Below, piece by piece: positions 27,213-35,385 of a stretch of DNA of 64,000 nt. Numbering within the stretch: the first letter of the stretch is position 1; every line of letters begins with the position of its first letter. The DNA lies in NCBI GenBank assembly GCA_018261735.1, contig JAGTRM010000018.1:1-64000 (forward strand), read 5' to 3'. The position numbers and the translations under genes were made by a program. Origin of the DNA: Pseudomonadota bacterium (GTDB lineage: Bacteria; Pseudomonadota; Gammaproteobacteria; Burkholderiales; Chitinibacteraceae). The notes beneath the pieces are model-generated. The model saw nothing but the letters and a program-made list of their open reading frames with translations, was not told the DNA's origin and did no database searches.

Positions 27213-28058
27213 ATGTCCAATGCATTCAGCTACGAAACACATGTATTGCGCAATGCAGGCTATATCCAGGCTGAAACGCAAGAAAAAATACGAAACTCGC
27301 GCCTGTTGATCGCGGGCTGCGGTATTGGCAGCAGCCCTGCGATTTGCGCTGCACGAATGGGTTTCGAGCGATTCATATTGGTCGATGGCGATACGGTCGA
27401 TCCCCACAACCTGAACCGGCAGTTTTATGACTTCGATGATGTGGGCCGGCCGAAGGTAGAGGCATTGAGAGACAAAATTCTGCGAATCAACCCTCAGGCC
27501 GAGGTCGAGGCCATTCACGCCTACCTGGATGCGGACAACACGGAGAACATTGTCAGCAAAACCGACATCGTCTTTGACACCATCGATTTTCTCGATCTGC
27601 CCGCCATACTGCGCCTTCACACTGCGGCAAAAGCGCACAAGGCCCATGTTTTTACGGCATTGAGCGTCGGCTTTGGTGCGCTGGTTTGGTACTTTCCCGC
27701 GGGTTCCGATTTGGCATTGCCTGACATTCTCGCGCCGGATTTGGCCGATGCAAGCAATTATGGTGGCAATGCACCGAGTTACGCGGATGTATTCGCACGC
27801 TTCATTCGACGCATCGCCCCGTCTCTGGACAAAGAGGTGGTTGAGCAGATTTCAAATGTGTTGACTTTGATGAGCGAAGGCAAACCTTGTCCTGCCTCTC
27901 AGGTGGCGGTCGGCAGTTTTGCGATTGGCGCTATGGCCATGTCGATGGTGCATGACATGCTGGCCGGCAACCCCGTTCCCGCAGCGACCCAGTTGGTGGT
28001 CCACAGCTTCAAGAGCCACATGACGAAAATCATCGATGTGACCGAGGGGTATTCCTGA
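27213..28058 (+). CDS. Stand-alone ThiF/MoeB/E1-like adenylyltransferase
   Basis: A 281-aa protein with an E1-type Rossmann adenylation domain. The nucleotide loop is LLIAGCGIGSS, followed by LVDGDTVDPHNLNRQF with the conserved Asp, Asn and Arg-Gln, and GRPKVEAL with the Lys that contacts ATP. The usual zinc CxxC pairs and rhodanese domain are absent, and the common TDN-like motif reads DTIDFLD. The ATG at 27213 has GGAGA 7 nt upstream. Family enzymes adenylate a carboxyl terminus. Its position after the N-acyl amino acid synthase and permeases suggests activation of a carboxylate in the same pathway (inference). No ubiquitin-like partner is visible nearby. Confidence 0.88.
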   Translation: MSNAFSYETHVLRNAGYIQAETQEKIRNSRLLIAGCGIGSSPAICAARMGFERFILVDGDTVDPHNLNRQFYDFDDVGRPKVEALRDKILRINPQAEVEAIHAYLDADNTENIVSKTDIVFDTIDFLDLPAILRLHTAAKAHKAHVFTALSVGFGALVWYFPAGSDLALPDILAPDLADASNYGGNAPSYADVFARFIRRIAPSLDKEVVEQISNVLTLMSEGKPCPASQVAVGSFAIGAMAMSMVHDMLAGNPVPAATQLVVHSFKSHMTKIIDVTEGYS

Positions 28059-28130
28059 TCGGCTTCTGCACTGCCCACCAGAGACAAAGCCCGTAATTCA
28101 ATCGTCTATATGTGCTTCCGTAGCACAACA

Positions 28131-28165
28131 AAAAGCGGCTTCATCTTGTAAATGAAGCCGCTTTT
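28131..28165. terminator. Bidirectional intrinsic terminator
   Basis: A perfect 14-bp stem (AAAAGCGGCTTCAT at 28131-28144 and its complement at 28152-28165) encloses a 7-nt loop. The stem begins with A and ends with T runs, so it can stop transcription of the ThiF gene from the left and of the PEP-CTERM gene from the right. Confidence 0.9.
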
Positions 28166-28231
28166 ATCTGCGCCGGGTTGCCTGGTTGCCGAGGATGCTG
28201 GGGGGGTGGTATCAGCAATCCTGCCGGCCTG

Positions 28232-29053
28232 TTACACCTTAATTGCAGCCCTCCGGCGCCCCATCAAAACGGTACCCAAGAGACCAATGCCCAGCAGTGC
28301 GAGCGAGCCAGGTTCCGGAACCTTCGTGATTGAATCCAGTGCCAAGTCAACCGCGGCTGTTCCACCATCGCTGTTCACAACAAACTCAAGGGCGCCAATA
28401 TTCGTGAAATCAACAGTACCGGTATTCTGGATATTGAAATTTAGCCCGTCCAAGAAATAGTCACCATCCGCCAACAGGAACCAGGCAAACTGGTAATCAG
28501 CCAACGTGGGTACCGTCACGGCGAACTGGGTATTAGCGGTGAGAATGGAAAAATTGCCCGCATCCGTATACACGCCGATCTGGTATTCGAAGCCCAAATC
28601 AGCCTCTAGCACCGTGGCTTGGAAACTGTTGCACCCGGTTGCTGGACACCCCGCCTGAGTGATCAGATTCAGACCACCCAGCCCGGTCGTATCGAGGGTG
28701 GCACTACCATCCTGGCCATCCCACTGTATGGTGCCAATGCCAGTATCACCGGAACTGGTACTGAAACTATATCCACCACCACCGACCTCTGCGGTCGCTG
28801 CCGGGGTACCGACCCCGTTTGATGCAGTCAGGTTCGCAATAATGTCGCGATAACCACCAATGATCGACGTGGAGGGAACAATACCGCCGGGGTACTCCTG
28901 AAATACCGAGGTAGCATCAACGGTGTTGTCTGTGACGATATTGATACCGCTTCCTGCCGGATCATCGAACAGGTCAACATATCCTGCCTGGGCGCTGGTT
29001 CCGAAGCCGAACATCGCGAACATCGTGGCAGCCAGTAATGTTTTCGCTTTCAT
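28232..29053 (-). CDS. PEP-CTERM sorting-domain protein
   Basis: A 273-aa exported protein. The N-terminal signal peptide ends TSAQA|GYVD. The middle is a Gly/Thr/Ser/Asn-rich beta-type domain with one Cys pair (GCPATGCNS). The C-terminal sorting signal has VPEPGSLALLG, a hydrophobic helix and basic GRRRA, the exosortase A target. It should be cleaved by XrtA and delivered to the outside or the EPS matrix. The start has AGGAGT upstream. A sigma-54 promoter lies about 70 bp upstream. Confidence 0.95.
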   Translation of the reverse strand: MKAKTLLAATMFAMFGFGTSAQAGYVDLFDDPAGSGINIVTDNTVDATSVFQEYPGGIVPSTSIIGGYRDIIANLTASNGVGTPAATAEVGGGGYSFSTSSGDTGIGTIQWDGQDGSATLDTTGLGGLNLITQAGCPATGCNSFQATVLEADLGFEYQIGVYTDAGNFSILTANTQFAVTVPTLADYQFAWFLLADGDYFLDGLNFNIQNTGTVDFTNIGALEFVVNSDGGTAAVDLALDSITKVPEPGSLALLGIGLLGTVLMGRRRAAIKV

Positions 29054-29120
29054 GGCGAGTACTCCTTTGAAAATTCCGTTGAGTCAGCAGGCATTAAATC
29101 TCTGCTTCTGCCACTTAACA

Positions 29121-29136
29121 TGCAAATGCCGTGCCA
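29121..29136 (-). promoter_or_regulatory. Sigma-54 promoter of PEP-CTERM gene
   Basis: On the minus strand the site reads TGGCACGGCATTTGCA, with GG of the -24 box and GC of the -12 box separated by the required 10 nt. It matches the RpoN consensus TGGCAC-N5-TTGCA. It faces the gene starting at 29053. Expression should need an enhancer-binding regulator; in XrtA systems this is usually PrsR. Confidence 0.88.
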
Positions 29137-29437
29137 ACTATATTTTAATCAATTAAATCAATATGTTATAAACAAATTGCACTATAAAATTCCGACTCTC
29201 CGATGCCCTGTGTAAAAAAATTCGACAGCGAGAAAGGAATTAATTACCAGTGCCGGCCTGCCAACAGAATCTCGGGCCATACAAGCCTGGAGCGGCCCGG
29301 AAAGCGCGCTTTACGCGACCCTGGCTGCGCGGAACGAAGGAGAGGCTTGATTCCAGGAGGCAGGGATAAGAGCCGTCGCACCAGCCGGCATTCCCTACGT
29401 CGCCCGGGCATTCCTGCTGCGGCTGCAGAAAATGCAA

Positions 29438-29467
29438 ACGGGCAAGGAACCGAAGTTCCTTGCCCGT
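29438..29467 (-). terminator. Terminator hairpin downstream of PEP-CTERM gene
   Basis: A perfect 13-bp stem (ACGGGCAAGGAAC and its complement) encloses a 4-nt loop, 35 bp beyond the stop at 29502. On the minus strand it is followed by a broken T-rich stretch (TTTGCATTTT). Confidence 0.75.
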
Positions 29468-29501
29468 CAGAATGACCCTTTGCGGAGCCGTTTTGCTGTG
29501 A

Positions 29502-30701
29502 TTATCTGCGAATCTGCTTTAAGAGCTTTGAACGCCTGATCGACAGCGACATCGCAACAAAGCCGAGGCCCAATAGCGCCAGGGAACCCGGTTCTGGTAC
29601 TGGGGCGCGGAAGGTTGTGCCGCCAATCCAGAGTTGTTCGTTGCCATCATTCATGTTGGCAAACCTGGCGTTGATGGATAGCACCCACTCCGGATGCAGC
29701 AGGTAGTTGGCAAGAATGAAATCCTCGAGTGCCTGGTTGTAGGCGGCAAATTCACCCAAACTCTGTCCAAGGTTGTTTGTGATGACATATCCGCCCTCGG
29801 GGTGTCCTGCCGTGATGGGGCAAGTTGTTGCAGTACCAATGTCGTACGAAATACCGGTTACTTTGTCGATACAGAAATCGCCAACCACGGCAACGTAGCT
29901 CGTATCAAAGGGGTTGGTAATAATATCGTTCGAATCAAATGTCGGCGCGACCAGGTTGGTTGGATTGGTGCAGGAATCGCCGCCTGCTCCATTGGCAAAC
30001 ACCTGGTAACACTGACCGCTCTGCAAGGCACCAGTTTCATCCAAAACTGCGGCAGATGCCCACAGATACAGCCATTGGGCTTCGCTCGAACCCTGTTGAT
30101 TGTTGTCGAACAGAAAGACCAAACTGTTCGGCGTAGCGGTTCCGTAGCCAAGCAACTCGGCCAGCGCACCCAACTGCACTTCCCAGGTACCGATCTGATC
30201 CCCGGTAAAATCGGCAAGATCGTTATTCGTTCCACCAACGTCCTGCGGCGGGGCCGGCTCGTCGGTCGCATTGAACTGATACGTATCCGTCGTGCCGGAA
30301 GGGGGCACAAACGCATTATCCCCCACGGTTCCTGTTCCACCGGGACCTGTAAACTGAGTCAAAGGGCCATCGGCGTTGTAATTATCTGCCGTTGCTCCTC
30401 CCTGATAGATAATCAGCGCCCCGGAAATCTGGCCCGGTCCCGACTGCAATTTATACTGAGAATCGTCGTAACTGCTCGGCGAACAACGCGGATCAGGGTC
30501 GATACCGCCTCCACCACACTGACTGAGCAGATCAGATGAATAAATATAGAAATCACCATACAGGGTGGCAGTTAATTCGTTGATGCCAGGCAACGATAGA
30601 GTGGTGGGAATAGGTGTCGCTAACGCAGTTGTACTCGCAATCGAGAGAAAAGCACCGGCGACAATTTGCTTGATCCTTCTTGTACTGCACTTGGATAACA
30701 T
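29502..30701 (-). CDS. PEP-CTERM sorting-domain protein
   Basis: A 399-aa exported protein. The signal peptide ends TTALA|TPIP. The mature region is rich in Gly, Asp, Asn, Thr and Tyr with several Cys (LLSQCGGGGIDPDPRC; SGQCYQVF). The C-terminal signal is VPEPGSLALLGLGF with a hydrophobic segment and basic SIRRSKLLKQIRR. XrtA is the expected processing enzyme. AGGAG lies upstream of the start, and a sigma-54 promoter is 60 bp away. The function of the mature domain is unknown. Confidence 0.95.
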   Translation of the reverse strand: MLSKCSTRRIKQIVAGAFLSIASTTALATPIPTTLSLPGINELTATLYGDFYIYSSDLLSQCGGGGIDPDPRCSPSSYDDSQYKLQSGPGQISGALIIYQGGATADNYNADGPLTQFTGPGGTGTVGDNAFVPPSGTTDTYQFNATDEPAPPQDVGGTNNDLADFTGDQIGTWEVQLGALAELLGYGTATPNSLVFLFDNNQQGSSEAQWLYLWASAAVLDETGALQSGQCYQVFANGAGGDSCTNPTNLVAPTFDSNDIITNPFDTSYVAVVGDFCIDKVTGISYDIGTATTCPITAGHPEGGYVITNNLGQSLGEFAAYNQALEDFILANYLLHPEWVLSINARFANMNDGNEQLWIGGTTFRAPVPEPGSLALLGLGFVAMSLSIRRSKLLKQIRR

Positions 30702-30759
30702 GATCGTTCTCCTCGCAAATCGCCCTTCCGCTCAACCGAACGGAAGTTACACACCAATA

Positions 30760-30775
30760 TGCAAGAGCCATGCCA
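30760..30775 (-). promoter_or_regulatory. Sigma-54 promoter of second PEP-CTERM gene
   Basis: On the minus strand the site reads TGGCATGGCTCTTGCA, with the -24 GG and -12 GC exactly 10 nt apart. It differs from the site at 29121 mainly in the spacer and so appears to be part of the same RpoN regulon. It drives the gene starting at 30701. Confidence 0.87.
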
Positions 30776-30935
30776 AGAAAATAATTTCTTTTAAAACATG
30801 ATGTTAAATACACATTACTTCAGAACTGTAAAGATAATCGACATTGACGACTATCCGGATTGCATTTCAATCGGCCAGGAAAATGCAGGCCATGGCAACG
30901 GATATTTGTTGACAGCAAGATCACGCAGCAAGTCT

Positions 30936-32420
30936 TTAGAAGCTGTACCTGATTTCCGAATAAACCCGATCGTTGCGATTGAATTGACCAAAGAGGCCGG
31001 TCGACGGGCCGTTGAAAATATCGGCGCCCACCGCCAGCCGCCAGTTTTTCTCGAAATTCCATGTCACTCTCGGGCTGAGCAGCCAGTCCGTGCGGTTGGT
31101 ACTGGCTATCCACAAAGCCTGGGCCTCGAGCTTTTCGCTCAACTTATGGTTGAGCAGCAGGCTCACCCCGTTTTCGCGCTTGTCTGAATCCATATCCGGG
31201 TCATGATTGAAATAGGCGCGCTGGAATATCTGCAGATTGAGGCGTGTATCGGCAGGCAGCGTGAAATCCAGCCCCAGCGCCCAGTCGAGCGTGTTTTGCG
31301 GAACAACCCCATCTGCGTCCGACTGCCTGGTCACGCTGAATTTCCGGCCATGCGTATAGACCGCCTCCCCCTTCAGTACCATCGAGCCAAAATCCTTGGC
31401 CAGGGTGCTGCCAAATTGCCTGATCCGATCATGCCTGGCTTGGTAAATGTAGGTTCCCGGCATGCTCGTGGCATCCCGGTAAAACGTTTGTGTAATATCC
31501 ATGCTGCTGTAGGCGAATGCGGAAACATCCCAGCCATTTTTGATGGTGGATAGCCGTAATCCGTAGTTGGAATTGGCAAGGTTGCGCGCGGGACGATCTT
31601 CGTTCTGAAACTGAACCGCTACCCCGGTGGGTTGCCTGGGGTAGGGATAGAACTCGCCTCCCGGCTTGCCAATCTGGTCATAACTGGCAACCGGTATCCA
31701 CAGGAATTCAGCGTGGAAATCGTCCTTGAAATACTCCGCCCGTGCCGCCCATTGCGGAATCCGCATGATGTCAAATTCCGGGAGAATGAATTGGCGCATG
31801 TCTCTGGCGGACACCACATCGGCAAAGAAGAGGCCGACCATTTCGCCCCAGACAACGTGTTGCTTGCCCAGACGGAAATCCCAGTCGCCCGAGCCCATGT
31901 CGAGATAGTTTTCTCTCAGGCTCAGATTGAAACGCTGGTTACGGGCCACTTCTGCCGAGTAATAATCCGTCAGGCTGTAAACCGGGTCGTAATCGATCCG
32001 CGCGCCCAGCTTCCATTTGATCCCTTCCGCAAGATTGCCTTGCGAGCCGACATCTACCCGTGTCAGCATCTTCGACCAATGCGAGGGTGAATCGATGGCT
32101 CGTGCCAATTCCAGTTGCACGAAGCCCTTAAGCCCTGACCAAGAAGCCTCTTTTTGTTCCGGCTTCGCAGCCGGCACCTCTTCATCGTCAAACAGCGCAT
32201 CACGGCTAGCCGGCAAGGATTCGTCACTGGCAGCCAACAAATAGGGCTGGCCCCTTGGCCGCGCCGCAAAAGGAGAAAGATTCAAATCACCGTGCCGATC
32301 ACTCAAGAAATCAGCAGCCACCGCCGAATCTGCGCACGCCGGTACCGTACACAGAAGAAGCGAGGCACAGCAGATTGTGGGGGCGCAGAAACCATGAACA
32401 AAGTTCAACGTGTAAGGCAT
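30936..32420 (-). CDS. DUF1302-family outer-membrane protein
   Basis: A 494-aa protein with a signal peptide ending VPACA|DSAVA, a short charged region, and then a long beta-barrel pattern ending YSEIRYSF with a terminal Phe. DUF1302 motifs include LRENYLDMGSGDWDFRLGKQHVVWGE and FILPEFDIMRIPQWAARAEY. Family members are outer-membrane proteins often encoded with LolA-like proteins and RND or ABC exporters. The ATG at 32420 has AAGGA 7 nt upstream; an earlier in-frame Met lies inside the ATPase gene. It follows that gene by 28 bp. Confidence 0.9.
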   Translation of the reverse strand: MPYTLNFVHGFCAPTICCASLLLCTVPACADSAVAADFLSDRHGDLNLSPFAARPRGQPYLLAASDESLPASRDALFDDEEVPAAKPEQKEASWSGLKGFVQLELARAIDSPSHWSKMLTRVDVGSQGNLAEGIKWKLGARIDYDPVYSLTDYYSAEVARNQRFNLSLRENYLDMGSGDWDFRLGKQHVVWGEMVGLFFADVVSARDMRQFILPEFDIMRIPQWAARAEYFKDDFHAEFLWIPVASYDQIGKPGGEFYPYPRQPTGVAVQFQNEDRPARNLANSNYGLRLSTIKNGWDVSAFAYSSMDITQTFYRDATSMPGTYIYQARHDRIRQFGSTLAKDFGSMVLKGEAVYTHGRKFSVTRQSDADGVVPQNTLDWALGLDFTLPADTRLNLQIFQRAYFNHDPDMDSDKRENGVSLLLNHKLSEKLEAQALWIASTNRTDWLLSPRVTWNFEKNWRLAVGADIFNGPSTGLFGQFNRNDRVYSEIRYSF

Positions 32421-32448
32421 GACTTGTCCTTTCACTGCCAGATGATGG

Positions 32449-33195
32449 TCAGCAACTTGCCGACGAGCTGGCCGGCCTGCGCTGGGGAACAAGGGACCAA
32501 TGTGAGTCAATGCGAACTCCCAGCTCAGAAACCTCGCCGTCTTCGACACGGACCAGACGGTCGGCTTTGGAAATGACGCGTTTGTCGTGGGTGGAAAAGA
32601 TGAACGTCGTCCCGAAAGACTGATTGATTTGCTTCATCAGGTTCAGGATTTCTTCGCCAGTCTTGTGGTCAAGATTGGCAGTCGGCTCATCGGCCAGCAC
32701 AATGGAAGGATGAATCGCCAAGGCACGCGCTATGGCAACGCGTTGACGCTGACCCCCGCTTAGCTGATTGGGCCGGTGCCCGGCATATTTCGACAATCCG
32801 ACAATATCGAGAAAATAGGCGCCCCGTTTTTTCCGTTCAGCGCCAGAGACATCTCTGCGCTGCAGCAAGGGATATTCAACGTTCTCGGCGGCAGTCAATA
32901 CGGGAAACAAATTGAACGTTTGAAAGACAAAGCCAATGGTACGGCTGCGCAGATCGGCCAGCTGGTCAGGCGTTTTGCCACTGACATCCTGATCGTTGAT
33001 GTAGATTTTTCCGCTGGTCGGCGTATCAATGCAGCCAATCAGATTGAGCAAGGTTGTCTTGCCACTGCCAGAAGGTCCCGCGATGGCTAAAAACACGCCG
33101 GGATCGAAAGTTAAATTGATGTCTCTAAGAGCCAGGACCTTCTGGTCGCCCAGCAGGTAATCCTTGTAAACGTGGTCTATTTTGACGACACTCAT
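32449..33195 (-). CDS. ABC transporter ATP-binding protein, LolD/MacB type
   Basis: A 248-aa ATPase with all core motifs: Walker A AGPSGSGKTTLLNLIG, Q-loop GFVFQTFNL, signature LSGGQRQRVAIARAL, Walker B IVLADEPTANLD and switch His in FSTHDKR. It belongs to the LolD/MacB class that partners FtsX-type permeases. No permease is adjacent on its strand, so the pair at 24.7-27.2 kb is the obvious partner. The ATG at 33195 has AGAGG about 7 nt upstream. The last ~20 residues (SHWSLVPQRRPASSSASC) extend past the usual family end. Confidence 0.93.
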   Translation of the reverse strand: MSVVKIDHVYKDYLLGDQKVLALRDINLTFDPGVFLAIAGPSGSGKTTLLNLIGCIDTPTSGKIYINDQDVSGKTPDQLADLRSRTIGFVFQTFNLFPVLTAAENVEYPLLQRRDVSGAERKKRGAYFLDIVGLSKYAGHRPNQLSGGQRQRVAIARALAIHPSIVLADEPTANLDHKTGEEILNLMKQINQSFGTTFIFSTHDKRVISKADRLVRVEDGEVSELGVRIDSHWSLVPQRRPASSSASC

Positions 33196-33246
33196 CGGAG
33201 CCTCTCTGGCGACGATTACCACCGGTCAACGAAGGAGAAAACAGCC

Positions 33247-34041
33247 ATGGGAATCATGACCATCGCCCAACAAGGCCTCAAGCTCACAATAGTGCTTTGT
33301 GCACTTTTTTCAACGTTGACTGCGGCAACGGGGTTTGCGGAAGAGGTTCCGCCCTCCCGAACGGAAGACGTTGAAGCCCGCAAGATTGTCGAAAAAGCCG
33401 ACCTTGTCCGCTTTCCGTCAGACGGCTTCCAGGTGGAAGTCACCATCACCAGCACCCAGCCGGATAAAAGCAGCGAAATCCGCAAATACCGCGTTCTATC
33501 CAAAGGCATCAGCAACACCATCGTCATGGTGACCGAACCGGCCTCGGAACGCGGCCAGATTCTGCTCATGAAAGAACGCGATCTCTGGGTCTTCATGCCG
33601 GATGTCTCCCAGCCTGTGCGCATTCCACTTTCGCAACGCCTGACCGGGCAAGTGGCCAACGGCGATCTTGCCCGCGCCAATTTTGCCGCGGATTACAACC
33701 CCAAAATCCTTCGTACGGAAACCATCGGCGGAAATGCTTACCATGTGCTCGAACTGACCGCGATCGACCGGGGCGTGACCTACCAGCGGCTGATTTACTG
33801 GGTTCGGCAAAAAGACAATTGGCCCTATAAAGCCGAATTCTATTCGCTATCCAATCGCCTGCTTAAAACCAGCAAGTACGAAGAATTTCAAACAATGGCT
33901 GGCAAAACACGCCCGACCCGATTGGTCATTGAAGATGCACTGACCAGCGGATCACGTTCAGTGCTTCAGTATGAAGGCATGAAGTTGCGCGACCTGCCCG
34001 ACAAGATGTTTACCAAGGACTATCTGAAGAAGCTTGACTGA
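33247..34041 (+). CDS. LolA-like outer-membrane lipoprotein-sorting protein
   Basis: A 264-aa periplasmic protein. The signal peptide ends AATGFA|EEVPP. The mature part fits the LolA-like family (PF17131 type): IVEKADLVRFPSDGFQVEV, LLMKERDLWVFMPDVSQPVRIPLSQRL, and GVTYQRLIYWV. It is predicted to carry a hydrophobic ligand across the periplasm in its half-barrel. It is transcribed divergently from the LolD-type ATPase with only 51 bp between starts, suggesting shared control. The ATG at 33247 has AAGGAG upstream. Confidence 0.9.
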   Translation: MGIMTIAQQGLKLTIVLCALFSTLTAATGFAEEVPPSRTEDVEARKIVEKADLVRFPSDGFQVEVTITSTQPDKSSEIRKYRVLSKGISNTIVMVTEPASERGQILLMKERDLWVFMPDVSQPVRIPLSQRLTGQVANGDLARANFAADYNPKILRTETIGGNAYHVLELTAIDRGVTYQRLIYWVRQKDNWPYKAEFYSLSNRLLKTSKYEEFQTMAGKTRPTRLVIEDALTSGSRSVLQYEGMKLRDLPDKMFTKDYLKKLD

Positions 34042-34082
34042 TTTGCGCCGGGAGGCGGGAGCGCACCCCGTCTCCGCCTATT

Positions 34083-34259
34083 TCAGAACCTGTTCAAAGT
34101 CTGTAGCGAGAGGGCCCTCAGCAGGGTGAAGAGCAGCGCAAGAACCGGAATGTACAAGTAGTACATGAGGACGCCCCGAAGGAAGCACTCTTGGGGTGTT
34201 CTGAGCAGCGCATGAGCCCTGATCAGGGCCTCGCAGTAAGACTATGAACAGGTTCTCAG
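34083..34259. mobile_element. 177-bp inverted-repeat element (MITE-like)
   Basis: The two ends are inverted copies. Left is CAGAACCTGTTCAAAGTCT from 34084; right, read on the minus strand, is GAGAACCTGTTCATAGTCT ending near 34259. Similarity continues for about 45 nt inward on each side (GCGAG...GGCCCT...CAGGG). There is no transposase. A short open frame on the minus strand (LMYYLYIPVLALLFTLLRAL) crosses the centre but has no start signal. The right end overlaps the last codons of the epimerase gene and provides its TAG stop. Confidence 0.72.
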
Positions 34260-35333
34260 GAAACGGATATACCAAGGCATTGCCTGCGCAATGCCTGCCC
34301 TGATGTCATAGCGCGGACTAAAACCCAGCAAACGCTGCGCCTTGCCGATATCGGCCTGCGAGTGGCGTACATCTCCTGCCCTGAAATCCCGATAGATCGG
34401 CGATTTATCATAGACAACACCATTGGCAGCAAGGGCCGTTTTCAGCTCGTCAAACAGCATATTGAGCGTTGTGCGCCCATTCACGGCCACGTTGTAGACC
34501 TGGTTGCGGGCTGCGCTGCCGGATGCGGTCGCAGCCAGCAGGTTGGCCTGCACGGCATTTTCGATGAAACAGAAGTCTCTGCTGGTTTCACCATCGCCGT
34601 TGATGAAAACATCCTGGCCGTCAATCATCGCCGCAGTCCACACTGGAATGACCGCCGCATAGGCGCCAGCCGGATCCTGGCGCATGCCAAAGATGTTGAA
34701 GTAACGCAGGCCGATAGAGGAAAAGCCGTAGCTGCGGGCGAAAACGTCGGCGTAAAGCTCGTTGACGTATTTGGTGACCGCGTAAGGCGAAAGCGGCTTG
34801 CCGATGCGGTCTTCGCATTTGGGCAGGCCGGGATGGTCGCCATAAGTGGAACTGCTGGCGGCGTAGGTGAAGCTTTGCACCTTTGCATCGCGCGCGGCGA
34901 TGAGCATGTTGAGGAAACCATCGATATTGGTGCTGTTGGTCGTGATCGGATCCTCGATTGAGCGGGGAACCGAGCCGAGCGCGGCTTGATGCAGAACATG
35001 GTCGACGGGAATAGTTTGCATGCCCTTCTGGGTTGGAGGGCTGAAAGACATGGCTTTGCGGCAGTCGTCGAGGTTACGGATGTCCCCTTGGATAAAGTGG
35101 AAATTCGACCATTGCGCGGGGAGAACCAGGCTTTGTACTTCATCCAGGTTGCGCTGGTAACCCGTCGCAAAGTTGTCCAGACCCACCACCCGCTGGTTCA
35201 GCTTGAGCAGGGTTTCCAGCAGGTTGCTGCCTATAAAACCCGCAACGCCAGTGATGAGCCAGGTATGGGGCTCGTGGCTCAGGCGCGCCTTGAGCAAATC
35301 ATAGGCAGAAGGAGAGATCGCGATCTCGGTCAT
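34242..35333 (-). CDS. tviC: NAD-dependent UDP-sugar 4-epimerase, Vi/WbpP type
   Basis: A 363-aa short-chain extended epimerase. It has the NAD loop [17 protein letters not shown], the SSS/T motif [15 protein letters not shown] and catalytic [13 protein letters not shown] (Tyr-x3-Lys). The sequence matches TviC/WbpP, which interconverts UDP-GlcNAc(A) and UDP-GalNAc(A). I prefer the ATG at 35333 ([14 protein letters not shown]) over a TTG at 35354. The last residues, LRTCS and the TAG stop, come from the inserted inverted-repeat element. The native tail is therefore altered, although all catalytic motifs are intact. Confidence 0.92.
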   Translation of the reverse strand: MTEIAISPSAYDLLKARLSHEPHTWLITGVAGFIGSNLLETLLKLNQRVVGLDNFATGYQRNLDEVQSLVLPAQWSNFHFIQGDIRNLDDCRKAMSFSPPTQKGMQTIPVDHVLHQAALGSVPRSIEDPITTNSTNIDGFLNMLIAARDAKVQSFTYAASSSTYGDHPGLPKCEDRIGKPLSPYAVTKYVNELYADVFARSYGFSSIGLRYFNIFGMRQDPAGAYAAVIPVWTAAMIDGQDVFINGDGETSRDFCFIENAVQANLLAATASGSAARNQVYNVAVNGRTTLNMLFDELKTALAANGVVYDKSPIYRDFRAGDVRHSQADIGKAQRLLGFSPRYDIRAGIAQAMPWYIRFLRTCS

Positions 35334-35385
35334 GGAAGATAGTTGTGCTCCCAAATTATTACATTCCCATTCGCCGGCCTATCGG

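Larger units (their letters stand above)
29054..29501. other. Intergenic region between two PEP-CTERM genes, 448 bp
   Basis: It holds the sigma-54 promoter of the 28.2-kb PEP-CTERM gene at 29121-29136 and the terminator hairpin of the 29.5-kb PEP-CTERM gene at 29438-29467. The section 29220-29430 is GC-rich, with only short open frames and no recognisable product. Confidence 0.6.

Noticed and set aside
35334..35354. TTG start of the epimerase at 35354
   Set aside because: TTG is rare and no Shine-Dalgarno is in place; the ATG at 35333 fits the family.
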